Position numbers and translations under genes: made by a program
Source of the DNA: Amorphoplanes friuliensis DSM 7358
GTDB taxonomy: Bacteria > Actinomycetota > Actinomycetes > Mycobacteriales > Micromonosporaceae
NCBI RefSeq assembly: GCF_000494755.1
Contig: NC_022657.1
Span: forward strand, 9,268,001 to 9,332,000
DNA length: 64,000 nucleotides
Reading direction: 5' to 3'
The notes under the pieces: model-generated
Told to the model about the DNA's origin: nothing
The model's input: the letters and a program-made list of their open reading frames with translations, nothing else
Database searches by the model: none
Shown here: positions 16,714-25,820 of the stretch, piece by piece
Layout of the letters: each line of letters begins with the position of its first letter
Position numbering within the stretch: the stretch's first letter is position 1

Positions 16714-17798
16714 AGGTACATGCCGGTGCGGTGGTCGTCGCCGTCCTTGTCGTCTTTCTTCGGTGCGGGCTTGTCACCCTCGCCGAAGAAGCGTTTGCCG
16801 CCGAACTCGCCGTGCAGCCGGTCGTCCAGCTCGTCGGCGAGGCCGGTCATGACCTGCACGGCGAGCATGAGGTGGGTCGCCTGGAAGTTGCGGCCGAAGA
16901 CGGGGATCGACGCCCAGACGGTGTCCTGCGCGCAGTAGAGCCGGCCGATCGGCATCCTGTTCGTGAGCTCGGAAAGCTTCACGTACAGCTGCTCGGTCGG
17001 CTCGACCTCGGTCAGGATCGGCGAGAAGACGTCGACCAGCGGCGGGTTGTCGCGGACACGCACGAAGACCATCGCCGAACCGGCCCGGATGCCGACGTCA
17101 CCGTCGGTGTCGACCTGCAGCTGGTCGATGGTGGTCTTCGACATCGTCGCGACCACGGTGCGTACGCGCTCCTCGAGGGGGATCACCTCGTCGGCGGCGT
17201 TCGCCAGCGCCTCGGAGAGCACACCGTCCTCGGCCAGGTCGTCGAGGCTCAGCTCCTCGTCGATGCTGGGCTCGTGTCGGGCCGTACCGATGGGGGCGGT
17301 CGCGATCGGCTCGTCGGAGTCGTCGTGGACGAGGTAGACGAGGAAGGCCGGGTGCGGCGCGCCGTAGACGTCACGCAGAGTGCGGGAGACGATCGCCGCG
17401 AGCTGCTTGGCCTGGGCCGCGCTGGACCGCAGGCCGAACGAGTCACCCGAGTCGGGCAGCACGCCGGGCGGCGACCAGCCCAGGGCCACCAGGTCGGCGA
17501 CCGAGGCCCTGTTCATCCGGAAGCCCTCGGGCAGGCTCGCGTTGCCGACCGCGAGCGCCTCGATCACGCCGTCGGCCACCACACGCATGCTCACCGAGTA
17601 GACGGCTGTGCCCGTGCCGGACGCCGTCGGGTCGAGCGTGATGTCGACATAAGCGCCCTCGGACAGCGTCGGCAGAAGCGCAGCCAGCGCCCCCGCGAAC
17701 TCCCGCCAGGCCTCCGTCACCTTCGCCCGCAGGTCAGCCGTGGTCGGTTCGTCGAGCAGGACGCCCTCAGGCTGGTCCGCAGTGCTCTCCGCAGTCAT
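16710..17798 (-). CDS. YbjN/type III secretion chaperone-like two-domain protein
   Basis: The 362-residue protein appears to hold two domains of the YbjN/CesT-like peptide-binding chaperone fold. The C-terminal copy carries DVGIRAGSAMVFVRVRDNPPLVDVFSPIL, the hallmark of this fold in actinobacterial YbjN proteins. An acidic helical linker joins them and a Lys/Asp-rich tail follows. Role is unknown but may be protein binding. The start is ATG 17798, since GGAGG lies eight bases before it. The four-base overlap with the beta-propeller gene is a shared CTAG. Confidence 0.6.
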   Translation of the reverse strand: MTAESTADQPEGVLLDEPTTADLRAKVTEAWREFAGALAALLPTLSEGAYVDITLDPTASGTGTAVYSVSMRVVADGVIEALAVGNASLPEGFRMNRASVADLVALGWSPPGVLPDSGDSFGLRSSAAQAKQLAAIVSRTLRDVYGAPHPAFLVYLVHDDSDEPIATAPIGTARHEPSIDEELSLDDLAEDGVLSEALANAADEVIPLEERVRTVVATMSKTTIDQLQVDTDGDVGIRAGSAMVFVRVRDNPPLVDVFSPILTEVEPTEQLYVKLSELTNRMPIGRLYCAQDTVWASIPVFGRNFQATHLMLAVQVMTGLADELDDRLHGEFGGKRFFGEGDKPAPKKDDKDGDDHRTGMYL

Positions 17799-17856
17799 GA
17801 TCGTCACCTCCGCTCCGCCACCCTATCGAGCGAACGGCCGGCTCATCGGCCGCGTC

Positions 17857-18108
17857 TCATTCCCGACCGTCGGAGGGCCACCCCAGGGCCAGCGCCGCGA
17901 GCCGCTCGGCCACGTCGGCCGGATCGGCGCCGCGACCCACAGCCACACCCATCAGGTACGCCGTGACGGGCGCGCCGGGCCGCACGACGTTGTGCGCAAC
18001 ATCGCGGGCGACGTCCAGCACCGCCTTCGTGTCGACGTCGGCGGGAGTGAGGTTCAGCTCGGCACAGGCCGCCTCGACCCACGCGTCGAGAACGTTCACC
18101 GCGCCCAT
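17857..18108 (-). CDS. DUF6457 domain protein beside mobA
   Basis: An 83-residue helical protein (LDAWVEAACAELNLTPADVD ... VLDVARDVAHNVVRPGAPVTAYLMG). Proteins of this type sit downstream of mobA in many actinobacteria, so a minor role in molybdenum cofactor guanylation or delivery is likely from context only. The ATG at 18108 lies inside the end of mobA, an overlap of 13 bases, which implies one transcript with mobA. Confidence 0.7.
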   Translation of the reverse strand: MGAVNVLDAWVEAACAELNLTPADVDTKAVLDVARDVAHNVVRPGAPVTAYLMGVAVGRGADPADVAERLAALALGWPSDGRE

Positions 18109-18695
18109 TCCTCAGCGGTCCGCAGGTCGTCGTCGGTGTCGCAGTCGAACCAGGGCGGCGGGCCGGGCCGGCGCCACGAGACCTCGATGAACCGCAGATG
18201 CTCCAGCAGTGTCTGCATCGAGGCGCCGTGCAGACTGCCGCGTTCCTCGGCCACCTTGCCCAGGGCCTGGCGCAGCGCACTCGTCCGCCAGACCCCGCAG
18301 AGCATCTGCCGGCGCCCCTCGGAATCCCGGTAGATCGCACCCTGCATCGGGGCCGACTCGACGGTCAGCCGCAGCACGTCGATGGCCTCACCGGTCAGCA
18401 GCGGAAGATCAGCCGCGAGCAGCGCCGTGAAACTGACGTTGTCGGGAACCAGCTCGAGACCGGCCGCGGTCGCCGCGACAGGGCCACCGCCGGGCGGCTG
18501 CTCACTGGTCGACGCGACGGGCACGGGCAGGTCCGGAGGGACACGCCCGACAACCACCTGCGGGTCGGCGTCGTGCACCGCGGCCAGGACACGCGTCAGC
18601 ATCGACTGTCCGGCAACCGGGATGGTGGGCTTGTCCGCACCACCCATCCGACGTGCCGCACCGCCGGCCAACACCACCGCCGCGAATCCCCCCAC
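18096..18695 (-). CDS. mobA: Molybdenum cofactor guanylyltransferase
   Basis: The 199-residue protein attaches GMP to molybdopterin, giving the guanine dinucleotide cofactor needed by DMSO-reductase-family enzymes. The GTP-binding start AAVVLAGGAARRMGGADKP is intact (LAGGxSxRMGxDK type), followed by AALLAADLPLLTG, the metal-binding aspartate. The start is GTG 18695, chosen because it opens directly on the nucleotide-binding strand. It is divergent from fdhD across 111 bp, a functional pair since formate dehydrogenase uses this cofactor. Confidence 0.88.
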   Translation of the reverse strand: MGGFAAVVLAGGAARRMGGADKPTIPVAGQSMLTRVLAAVHDADPQVVVGRVPPDLPVPVASTSEQPPGGGPVAATAAGLELVPDNVSFTALLAADLPLLTGEAIDVLRLTVESAPMQGAIYRDSEGRRQMLCGVWRTSALRQALGKVAEERGSLHGASMQTLLEHLRFIEVSWRRPGPPPWFDCDTDDDLRTAEEWAR

Positions 18696-18806
18696 GTGAG
18701 TACCGTATCCCGTTGCGGGCGCGAGCGTGACCGGGCGGACGGCTTTGCGCCCGGTCCAGGCCTGCGAGCGGGGCGTTCTGCCGGGGTGCGGCATACGCTC
18801 TGCTCC

Positions 18807-19634
18807 ATGGCGCGCACGATGAACCGGCGACCCGTGGTGAAGATCAACCTCGATTCCACCGCCGACCCGAGGCGGCGGCCCGACGACCTCGCCGCCGAGG
18901 AACCGCTGGAGATCCGCCTCCGCAAGGCCCCACTGGCCGTGACCATGCGCACCCCCGGCCACGACATCGACCTCGCCATGGGCTTCCTCCTGACCGAGGG
19001 CATCATCCGCACGCAGGAGGACGTCGTCACGGCCCAGCTGTGCGCGGGCACGGACACGCCGAACACGTACAACGTGGTCGACGTGGTGCTCGGTGCCGAC
19101 GTGCCGGCGCCGGTGACGGACCCGAGCCGGAACTTCTACACGACCAGTTCGTGCGGCGTGTGCGGCAAGGCCAGCATCGACGCGGTGCGGACCCGTTCGC
19201 AGTTCGACGTCGCCGCCGACACGTTCACCGTGCCGGCCCGGGTGCTCGCGGACCTTCCCGACCGGCTCCGGGCCGCGCAACGCACGTTCGACCGTACGGG
19301 TGGGTTGCACGCGGCCGGCCTGTTCACCGCCGCCGGGGAACTGCTCGTGCTGCGTGAGGACGTCGGCCGCCACAACGCCGTCGACAAGGTCATCGGCTGG
19401 GCGTTGCGCGAGGGCAGGCTGCCGCTCACCGGTCACGTGCTGCTCGTCTCCGGCCGGGCGAGCTTCGAGCTGACCCAGAAGGCGTGGATGGCCGGGATCC
19501 CGCTGCTCGCGGCCGTGTCGGCCCCCAGCACCCTGGCCGCCGAACTCGCCGACGAAGCCGGTATGACACTCGTCGGCTTCCTCCGCGGCCCGTCGATGAA
19601 CGTCTACGCCGGGGCCGAACGCGTAACCGTCTAG
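18807..19634 (+). CDS. fdhD: FdhD sulfurtransferase for formate dehydrogenase
   Basis: This 275-residue protein transfers sulfur from the IscS cysteine desulfurase to the molybdenum cofactor before insertion in formate dehydrogenase. The essential CxxC loop is present as SSCGVCGKAS (Cys116, Cys119). GGLHAAGLF, EDVGRHNAVDK and LLVSGRASFELTQKA are conserved FdhD blocks. ATG 18807 is used; ATG 18819 is the alternative and no strong ribosome site separates them. No formate dehydrogenase gene is in the window. It is divergent from mobA. Confidence 0.95.
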   Translation: MARTMNRRPVVKINLDSTADPRRRPDDLAAEEPLEIRLRKAPLAVTMRTPGHDIDLAMGFLLTEGIIRTQEDVVTAQLCAGTDTPNTYNVVDVVLGADVPAPVTDPSRNFYTTSSCGVCGKASIDAVRTRSQFDVAADTFTVPARVLADLPDRLRAAQRTFDRTGGLHAAGLFTAAGELLVLREDVGRHNAVDKVIGWALREGRLPLTGHVLLVSGRASFELTQKAWMAGIPLLAAVSAPSTLAAELADEAGMTLVGFLRGPSMNVYAGAERVTV

Positions 19635-19737
19635 TTCGCCCGGTCTTCGGCGGCACTTCACCCCGGTCACGCGGCCGGGACATTCACGGTCATGAGGCTT
19701 TCAGCGTCCGTACCCCCGGAAGCGCTGGGAGCCTCAC

Positions 19738-21387
19738 ATGGCTGTCTCACGACGTACCCTCCTGCTCAGCGGTGCCGCCGCCGGTGCCGCAACCGCGGTG
19801 ACCACGTGGCCGCTGGCTGCCTCGGCCGCGCCGTACCGTGGGCCGCTGCGCAGCGACCCGTTCACCCTCGGCGTCGCGTCGGGCGACCCCGACCACGACG
19901 GTTTTGTGCTGTGGACCCGGCTCGCCCCGACGCCGCTCGCGGAGGACGGCCTCGGCGGCATGCCGTCCCGCGACGTGCCCGTGCAGTGGGAGCTGGCGGC
20001 CGACGAGGGCTTCCGGCGGATCGTGCGCCGTGGTGTCGTGGCGGCCCGCGCGGCGGCCGGGCACACCGTCCACGTCGAACTGAACGGTCTGCTCCCGGCC
20101 CGCGAGTACTTCTACCGCTTCAAGGCCGAGCGGTACGTGTCGCCGGCGGGTCGCACGCGTACGGCACCGCCGCCGTGGGCGACCGGCGGCACGCTGGCGA
20201 TGTCGTTCGTGTCGTGTTCGCAGTACGAGCACGGCTACTTCACGGCGTACCGGCGGCTGGCCGAGGACGAGCCGGAGCTGATCCTGCACCTGGGCGACTA
20301 CCAGTACGAGTACGCGCCCGACACCTACAACATCCCCGGTGGCAACCCGCGCGACCACGAGGGCCCGGAGACGGTGACGCTGGCGAACTACCGGCAGCGC
20401 CACGCGCAGTACAAGAGCGACCCGGACCTGCAGGCGGCCCACGCCGTGGCGCCCTGGGCGGTGGTCTTCGACGACCACGAGATCGAGAACAACTGGGCGG
20501 ACGAGGTGCCGGAGCAGCCCGACCCGTCGTTCCTGGCCCGCCGCGCCGCCGCGTTCCAGGCGTACTACGAGAACATGCCTCTCCGGCGTACCTCCATCCC
20601 GCGCGGCATCGACATGCAGCTGTACCGCCGCCTCCACTGGGGTCGCCTGGCGACGTTCCACATGCTCGACACCCGCCAGTTCCGCGACGACCAGGGCTGC
20701 GGCGACGGCTACAAGGACTGCCCGGCCGCCCTCGACCCGGCCCGCTCGATCACCGGCGCCGAGCAGGAGGCGTGGCTCCTCGACGGCTTCAACCGCTCGA
20801 CGGCCCGCTGGGACATCCTCGGCCAGCAGGTCTTCTTCGGCCAGCGCGACAACAACTCGGGCCCGGCCACCGTGGTCAGCATGGACTCCTGGGACGGGTA
20901 CGCGGCCTCCCGCGACCGCATCACCCGCGGCTGGGTCGACGCGGGCGTCCGCAACCCGGTGGTCCTGACCGGCGACGTCCACGCCCACTGGGCCGACGAG
21001 CTGAAACTCGACTACGCCGACCCGACCTCCCGCACAGTCGGCACCGAACTCGTCTGCTCTTCGATCACCTCCACGGGCGACGGCGCGGACGTACCCACCG
21101 GCACCCACCCCTGGACCCCCTGGAACCCCCACCTCCGCTTCTACAACAACCAGCGCGGCTACGTCCGCACGAAGATCACGAAGGACGCACTGACAGCCGA
21201 CTTCCAGGTCCTCCCGTACGTGACCCGCCCCGGCGCACCAGTCCATACCCGCGCGACGTTCGTGATCGAGGACCGGGTGCCCGGGCTCCACCAGACCGCG
21301 GACAACCCGACCCCGGGTGGCAACCCGGCCCTGCGAACCGGCGACCTGGGCTCGGAAACGGTCCGTCAGGAAACCGAGCGGCCGTAG
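19738..21387 (+). CDS. phoD: PhoD-type alkaline phosphatase, Tat-exported
   Basis: The 549-residue secreted phosphodiesterase/phosphatase starts with a twin-arginine signal (SRRTLLLSGAAAGAATAVTT ... ASA-AP). PhoD landmarks follow: FTLGVASGDPDHDGFVLWTRL, LHLGDYQYEY, FDDHEIENNWADE, and GDVHAHWA. These supply the Fe/Ca ligands. It probably releases phosphate from outside phosphodiesters; PhoP control is expected from the family but no Pho box was confirmed. ATG 19738 follows GGGAGCCTCAC, a good ribosome site. Confidence 0.93.
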   Translation: MAVSRRTLLLSGAAAGAATAVTTWPLAASAAPYRGPLRSDPFTLGVASGDPDHDGFVLWTRLAPTPLAEDGLGGMPSRDVPVQWELAADEGFRRIVRRGVVAARAAAGHTVHVELNGLLPAREYFYRFKAERYVSPAGRTRTAPPPWATGGTLAMSFVSCSQYEHGYFTAYRRLAEDEPELILHLGDYQYEYAPDTYNIPGGNPRDHEGPETVTLANYRQRHAQYKSDPDLQAAHAVAPWAVVFDDHEIENNWADEVPEQPDPSFLARRAAAFQAYYENMPLRRTSIPRGIDMQLYRRLHWGRLATFHMLDTRQFRDDQGCGDGYKDCPAALDPARSITGAEQEAWLLDGFNRSTARWDILGQQVFFGQRDNNSGPATVVSMDSWDGYAASRDRITRGWVDAGVRNPVVLTGDVHAHWADELKLDYADPTSRTVGTELVCSSITSTGDGADVPTGTHPWTPWNPHLRFYNNQRGYVRTKITKDALTADFQVLPYVTRPGAPVHTRATFVIEDRVPGLHQTADNPTPGGNPALRTGDLGSETVRQETERP

Positions 21388-21399
21388 TTTCACCCCGGA

Positions 21400-22833
21400 T
21401 CAGATGCGACGGCGGGCGGCTCGGCGCGAGGCAGTCCTCGGCCGGGTCGCCTGCCCGTGCACCACATCACCCTGCCCGGTAAGCGTCCGGCCCATGGGCC
21501 GGATGCAGGACGCCGCGGCCTGCTGATCCGGTGCCATGGGCACGCTGGGCTGCTTGCTCTGGTCACCCAGCTCGGAGGAAGGCCCAGGCTCGGTCTCGGA
21601 CGGTTCCAAGCCGGATTCCGGAACTTCGTCGATCGGCTTGGGTCGAGTTCCTACTTCACTGCTGACCGGGTCAGGTGGGCCCTCTGGTTCTTGGGCAAGC
21701 GGATCGGGGCCAGCTTCTGGTTCGCCGGCGGCCGAGTCAGCGTGAACTCCCGGGTCGGTGGTGGCCGGGTCGGTTGGGCTTTCGGGCTCGGGGTCTTCTG
21801 GCTCGGGGTCTTCGGGCTCGGGGTCTTCGGCGAAGGTGGCCAGGTCGGGGCCGCCGGCGAGGGCGGGCCAGCCGTCCAGGATTGCCGGGTGGACGCCGTC
21901 GGTCAGGACCCGGTCGACCAGTCTGGCCAGGGCGTAGTCCTCCTGCTCGTCCAGCGCTCGTTCGACCGCGACGCTCGCCAGCACGCCGTTTCCTGAGCGC
22001 CACGCCACGAAGGCCAGCAAAGAAGCCGGGGCCGGGGCGTAGATCGGTTCCACGCGACGCATCAGGTCGGACCAGAGGGACAGCTCCCACTCCTTGGTGC
22101 CTGTTCTCATCCAGGCGTAGTCGCGGACCGGCACGTGCATGAGCAGCAGGCCCAGCCAGGCAACGTCGTCATCAGTGAGGCGTCCACCCACCCGGTAGCA
22201 GCGTTCGGCCGCTCGGACCGCCTCCCGACCGGCCCTGCGCACCTGGTGAAGAAAGGGAGACTCAGCCGGCGCCAGCACTGAGAGACGCTTCATTGCTCGG
22301 GTCGTCGCCGCGGTCATGGCCTCCCGGTCGTCGCCGGTCACCGGTGCGACCCGGGCCAGGAACACCTCCCTGCTCGGCAGGGCCACCGCACCCGCGAAGG
22401 TCGCCTCCGCCGCCATCACGCTGTCGCGGGGCAGGCACGGCACGCCATCCTCGGGGCAGCAGGACGGGTCGGCGCAGAGGAACGACCAGAAGCGGCCGTC
22501 CTCGACCCGGAGCTCGTCGATCACCACGAGGCCGGCCAGGGTGAAGATGTCCGAGATCCGCAGGACGGCCGGTGCGACGCGCTTCTCTTCGCCGTACCCG
22601 ATGATCACGACGGCTTGGACCTGCTGCCTGACCACGACGTCCGCGAGATGGAGGATCGCCGCCCGGGCCTCCTCGACGGGGGTGTCGAGCTCGGGAAGGT
22701 CCGCTCGCACCGAAAAGGCCACCACGGGGCCGCGCATCGCCACGACGGTCAGGCTGTCCTCGGGGTGGAACCCGATCAGGAACGGCACGGCGGAGATGAG
22801 CTCGGCGGGCGAGGAGACCTTCAGCTTCGTCAT
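21400..22833 (-). CDS. DUF4192 family protein with acidic repeat tail
   Basis: The 477-residue protein has an N-terminal DUF4192 domain (about residues 1-330; KLKVSSPAELISAVPFLIGF HPEDS is the hallmark start), a conserved actinobacterial family of unknown function. After it, a Pro/Glu linker with four copies of EDPEPEDP-like repeats and further Glu/Pro-rich segments leads to a basic C-terminus (RTASRRAARRRI). The start is ATG 22833. An inverted pair of DnaA boxes lies 51-77 bp upstream, so control by DnaA is conceivable. Confidence 0.85.
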   Translation of the reverse strand: MTKLKVSSPAELISAVPFLIGFHPEDSLTVVAMRGPVVAFSVRADLPELDTPVEEARAAILHLADVVVRQQVQAVVIIGYGEEKRVAPAVLRISDIFTLAGLVVIDELRVEDGRFWSFLCADPSCCPEDGVPCLPRDSVMAAEATFAGAVALPSREVFLARVAPVTGDDREAMTAATTRAMKRLSVLAPAESPFLHQVRRAGREAVRAAERCYRVGGRLTDDDVAWLGLLLMHVPVRDYAWMRTGTKEWELSLWSDLMRRVEPIYAPAPASLLAFVAWRSGNGVLASVAVERALDEQEDYALARLVDRVLTDGVHPAILDGWPALAGGPDLATFAEDPEPEDPEPEDPEPESPTDPATTDPGVHADSAAGEPEAGPDPLAQEPEGPPDPVSSEVGTRPKPIDEVPESGLEPSETEPGPSSELGDQSKQPSVPMAPDQQAAASCIRPMGRTLTGQGDVVHGQATRPRTASRRAARRRI

Positions 22834-22883
22834 GCGGTGCAGAGTGGCGAAACCGGCCCGGCCGTCGAGTGCCAAAAGTCGAA

Positions 22884-22910
22884 CCTGTGGATAACCCGGT
22901 TATCCACAGG
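22884..22910. promoter_or_regulatory. Inverted pair of consensus DnaA boxes
   Basis: The arms CCTGTGGATAACC and GGTTATCCACAGG are perfect inverted repeats one base apart. Each contains an exact copy of TTATCCACA, the general bacterial DnaA box (22886-22894 and 22900-22908). The site lies 51 bp upstream of the DUF4192 start and 21 bp past the end of the GNAT gene. It may bind DnaA as a titration or regulatory site, or act only as a hairpin terminator. Confidence 0.6.
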
Positions 22911-22930
22911 GGGTCGAGCGCAGAAGCCCG

Positions 22931-23434
22931 TCAGGACCGAAACTGCAACTCATGCAACTCCAGCCCGTCCTGCTGCCACTCGTGGGCATGCCTGTCCAAG
23001 TCCATGGTCAGCTCGATCGACGACACCACGTCGTAACCCGCGGCGTGCAGGCTGCGGATGGCGTCGACGTTGCGCGACGACGGCGAGATCGTCAGCGACA
23101 CCATGCTGCGCTTCTTCGCCTCGGCAGCGACGTGCCGGAGCAGCTTGCGGCCGACGCCCTTGTGCCTGTGCGAGCTGGTGACGACCACCGGCTCCACCTC
23201 GCCGCCGCGGCCGCGCATGATCAGGCCGACGAGCCCGATCACCCCGTCGTCCGCGTGGTCGGCGACCCAGAGGCCGCTCAGGTCGAGCCGAGTGAGGTAT
23301 TCCTCGAAGCCGGCCCCGCCGTCGTCCGCGGCATCGCCGTACATCTGGTTGTGCTGATTGGTCAGCTCCGACCACAGGCGGCGACCAGCGCTGTGGTCGC
23401 TCGGCCGGTACGAACGCACCGCGACAGGTGTCAT
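22931..23434 (-). CDS. GNAT family N-acetyltransferase
   Basis: A 167-residue acetyl-CoA-dependent acetyltransferase of the GNAT fold. The acetyl-CoA binding motif A is HRHKGVGRKLLRHVAAEAKK, preceded by the strand GEVEPVVVTSSH. N-terminal RSYRPSDHSAGRRLW is typical of the family. Acceptor substrate is unknown. The start is ATG 23434 at MTPVAVRSYRP. It is divergent from the fructosamine-kinase-like gene with a 41-bp interval. Confidence 0.88.
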   Translation of the reverse strand: MTPVAVRSYRPSDHSAGRRLWSELTNQHNQMYGDAADDGGAGFEEYLTRLDLSGLWVADHADDGVIGLVGLIMRGRGGEVEPVVVTSSHRHKGVGRKLLRHVAAEAKKRSMVSLTISPSSRNVDAIRSLHAAGYDVVSSIELTMDLDRHAHEWQQDGLELHELQFRS

Positions 23435-23475
23435 GCCGACATTTTGACTCCGATTCGGGCACCTCGTAACCCGAA

Positions 23476-24372
23476 GTGGAAGATAAGGCGGTGGATCTGG
23501 CGTACCTGCGCGCGCACCCCCAGCATCTCCCGACATTTCTCACGCACCAGCGGATCCGGGAGACCCCGGTCGGAGGCGGTGACGTGTGCACCGCATCGCG
23601 TCTGACCTTGGACGATGGCGCCTCGCTGTTCGCGAAGACCTGGCCGTCCGGAAGCGCTCCCGAGCACTTTTTCGCCACCGAGGCAGCCGGCCTGGAATGG
23701 CTTCGCGAGGCGGGTGCGGTGCCCGTCCCGGAGGTTCTGGTCGCGCTTCCGGAGATGCTCGCCCTCGAATGGATCGATTCCGGCCCAGCGACACCCGGGG
23801 CGGCCGAGCGGTTCGGGCGGGAGCTGGCCGCGATGCACCGCAGCGGGGCGGATTCGTTCGGCGCGTCCTGGCCCGGCTTTCTCGGTCCGCTGCCGCAGGA
23901 CAACACGCCGTCCGAAGGGCCGTGGGGCGCTTGGTTCGCGGAACGGCGACTGCGTCCGTACCTGAAGATCTCGGCCGACAGCAACGCCCTGTCGGCGGCG
24001 GATATCGCGGTTGTCGAGCAGGTCATCCACAAGATCGAGGGGTACGCCGGGGAGGAGCCACCCGCGCGCATCCACGGCGACCTGTGGCCGGGCAACGTGC
24101 TGTGGGCGGCCGACGGACGGGCGTGGCTGATCGACCCGGCCGCGCACGGCGGGCACCGCGAGACGGACCTGGCGCAGCTCGCACTCTTCGGCGGGGCGCC
24201 GCACCTGGACAGGATCATTTCCGCGTACGAGGAGGAGTGGCCCCTGGCCGACGGCTGGCGGTCCCGGGTCGCGTGGCATCAGTTGCACCTGTTGTTGCTG
24301 CATACGGCCGCTTTTGGTGGCAGTTACCGGGGCGCCGTGCGTGCCGCAGCCGACTCAGCACTCGTCGATTGA
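23476..24372 (+). CDS. Fructosamine kinase-like protein (aminoglycoside phosphotransferase fold)
   Basis: The 298-residue protein belongs to the protein kinase-like superfamily. It has the catalytic loop ARIHGDLWPGNVLW and metal site WLIDPAAHGGHRETDLA, which are typical of fructosamine-3-kinases, enzymes that phosphorylate sugars on glycated amines and so deglycate them. An ATP-binding lysine sits in LFAKTWPSG. The start is GTG. It is divergent from the GNAT gene. Aminoglycoside resistance is less likely than deglycation, as the HGDLWPGN motif fits the fructosamine branch. Confidence 0.82.
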   Translation: MEDKAVDLAYLRAHPQHLPTFLTHQRIRETPVGGGDVCTASRLTLDDGASLFAKTWPSGSAPEHFFATEAAGLEWLREAGAVPVPEVLVALPEMLALEWIDSGPATPGAAERFGRELAAMHRSGADSFGASWPGFLGPLPQDNTPSEGPWGAWFAERRLRPYLKISADSNALSAADIAVVEQVIHKIEGYAGEEPPARIHGDLWPGNVLWAADGRAWLIDPAAHGGHRETDLAQLALFGGAPHLDRIISAYEEEWPLADGWRSRVAWHQLHLLLLHTAAFGGSYRGAVRAAADSALVD

Positions 24373-24502
24373 TCCGTGGGCTGCGTCCCACCCGATCTCG
24401 GGCAGGGGCAATTGTCATACTCAAGCGCTAGGTTCGATCAGTGAGCAACCACACCGGGCATGACGCGCGGCTCCCAGCTCTGCGGCGGGGTCAGGAGTCG
24501 AC

Positions 24503-25510
24503 GTGAGTGTGCTCGCTGATCGGTTCGGGCGCGTGGCGACCGACCTCCGGGTCTCGTTGACCGACCGCTGCAACCTGCGCTGCACCTACTGCATGCCCGA
24601 GGAAGGGCTCGCGTGGATGCCGAAGGAGCAGCAGCTCAGCGATGACGAGGTCGGCCGGCTGATCCGCATCGCCGTGGAGCAGTTGGGCGTGACCGAGGTC
24701 CGGTTCACGGGTGGTGAGCCGCTGATCCGGCGTGGCCTGGTCGGCATCATCGCGGCTGCGGCGGCGTTGAATCCCCGGCCGCGACTGTCCGTGACGACCA
24801 ATGGCATCGGCCTCGAGCGCATGGCCGGGCCGTTGCTCGAGGCCGGACTCGACCGGGTGAACGTCTCCCTGGACACCCTCCTGCCGGAGCGGTTCCTCGC
24901 GCTGACCCACCGGGACAGGCACGCCGACGTGCTCAAAGGGCTCGCCGGCGCGGCCCGGGCCGGGCTGACACCCGTGAAGATCAACACGGTGCTGATGCGC
25001 GGGGTCAACGACGACGAGGCACCGGCACTGCTGCAGTTTGCGCTTGACCATGGTTACGAGCTGCGGTTCATCGAGCAGATGCCTCTTGATGCCCAGCACC
25101 AGTGGGACAGGCACGAGATGGTCACCGCGGAGGCGATCCTGGCGTCGCTGGAGCCGTTCGGGTTGATGCCCGATCCGGTTTCACGTGGAACAGCGCCGGC
25201 CGAGACCTGGCTGGTCCCGGGCTACCGTGACGCGGCGGGCAACCCCGCCCGCGTCGGCGTGATCGGCAGCGTGACCAGGCCTTTCTGCGGTGACTGCGAC
25301 CGCACGCGACTCACGGCCGACGGCCAGATCCGCAACTGCCTCTTCGCCACGGACGAGTCCGACCTGCGCGGGCTGCTGCGCGCCGACGCGGCCGATGCGG
25401 ACATCGCCGCCGCCTGGCAGACCGCCATGATGGGCAAGCGCGCGGGCCACGGCATCGACGATCCGCTGTTCCTGCAACCCACCCGTCCGATGTCGGCCAT
25501 CGGCGGCTGA
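24503..25510 (+). CDS. moaA: GTP 3',8-cyclase MoaA (molybdenum cofactor step 1)
   Basis: The 335-residue radical SAM enzyme converts GTP to 3',8-cyclo-GTP. The N-terminal cluster motif is CNLRCTYCMP, with TGGEPLI as the SAM-binding GGE. The second cluster uses FCGDC plus a downstream Cys in IRNCLF. It ends in SAIGG, the di-glycine tail that activates cyclisation with MoaC. GTG 24503 is the start. moaD follows after 61 bp, but moaC and moaE lie 12-14 kb away. Confidence 0.96.
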   Translation: MSVLADRFGRVATDLRVSLTDRCNLRCTYCMPEEGLAWMPKEQQLSDDEVGRLIRIAVEQLGVTEVRFTGGEPLIRRGLVGIIAAAAALNPRPRLSVTTNGIGLERMAGPLLEAGLDRVNVSLDTLLPERFLALTHRDRHADVLKGLAGAARAGLTPVKINTVLMRGVNDDEAPALLQFALDHGYELRFIEQMPLDAQHQWDRHEMVTAEAILASLEPFGLMPDPVSRGTAPAETWLVPGYRDAAGNPARVGVIGSVTRPFCGDCDRTRLTADGQIRNCLFATDESDLRGLLRADAADADIAAAWQTAMMGKRAGHGIDDPLFLQPTRPMSAIGG

Positions 25511-25571
25511 AGATGCACCCGCGCCACATCGCGGCGGCCAGGCGTCAACGTTCGAGAGCTGGAGGGGTGCG

Positions 25572-25820
25572 ATGAGCGGGCTGCTGGAAGTTCGGTACTT
25601 CGCCGGAGCTCGTGCTGCCGCCGGCCTCTCGACCGAGCGCATCGCCGCCGACTCGCTCGACGACCTCACCAGCCTGCTGGCGGACCGGCACGGGGAGCGG
25701 CTCGCCCTGGTGCTGAAAGCCGCCAGTTTCCTGGTCGACGGGCTTGCCTGTCATGATCGACAGGCGGCGTTGCCCGCCGGGGCGACGGTGGACGTCCTGC
25801 CGCCGTTCGCTGGGGGTTGA
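25572..25820 (+). CDS. moaD: Molybdopterin synthase sulfur carrier MoaD
   Basis: This 82-residue ubiquitin-fold protein carries the sulfur for the dithiolene of molybdopterin. It ends in LPPFAGG, with the C-terminal Gly-Gly that is thiocarboxylated and inserted in MoaE. The body (LLEVRYFAGARAAAGL ... LVDGL) is typical. GGAGGGG precedes the ATG by 6 bases. Its TGA overlaps the TTG start of the next gene by four bases. Confidence 0.92.
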   Translation: MSGLLEVRYFAGARAAAGLSTERIAADSLDDLTSLLADRHGERLALVLKAASFLVDGLACHDRQAALPAGATVDVLPPFAGG

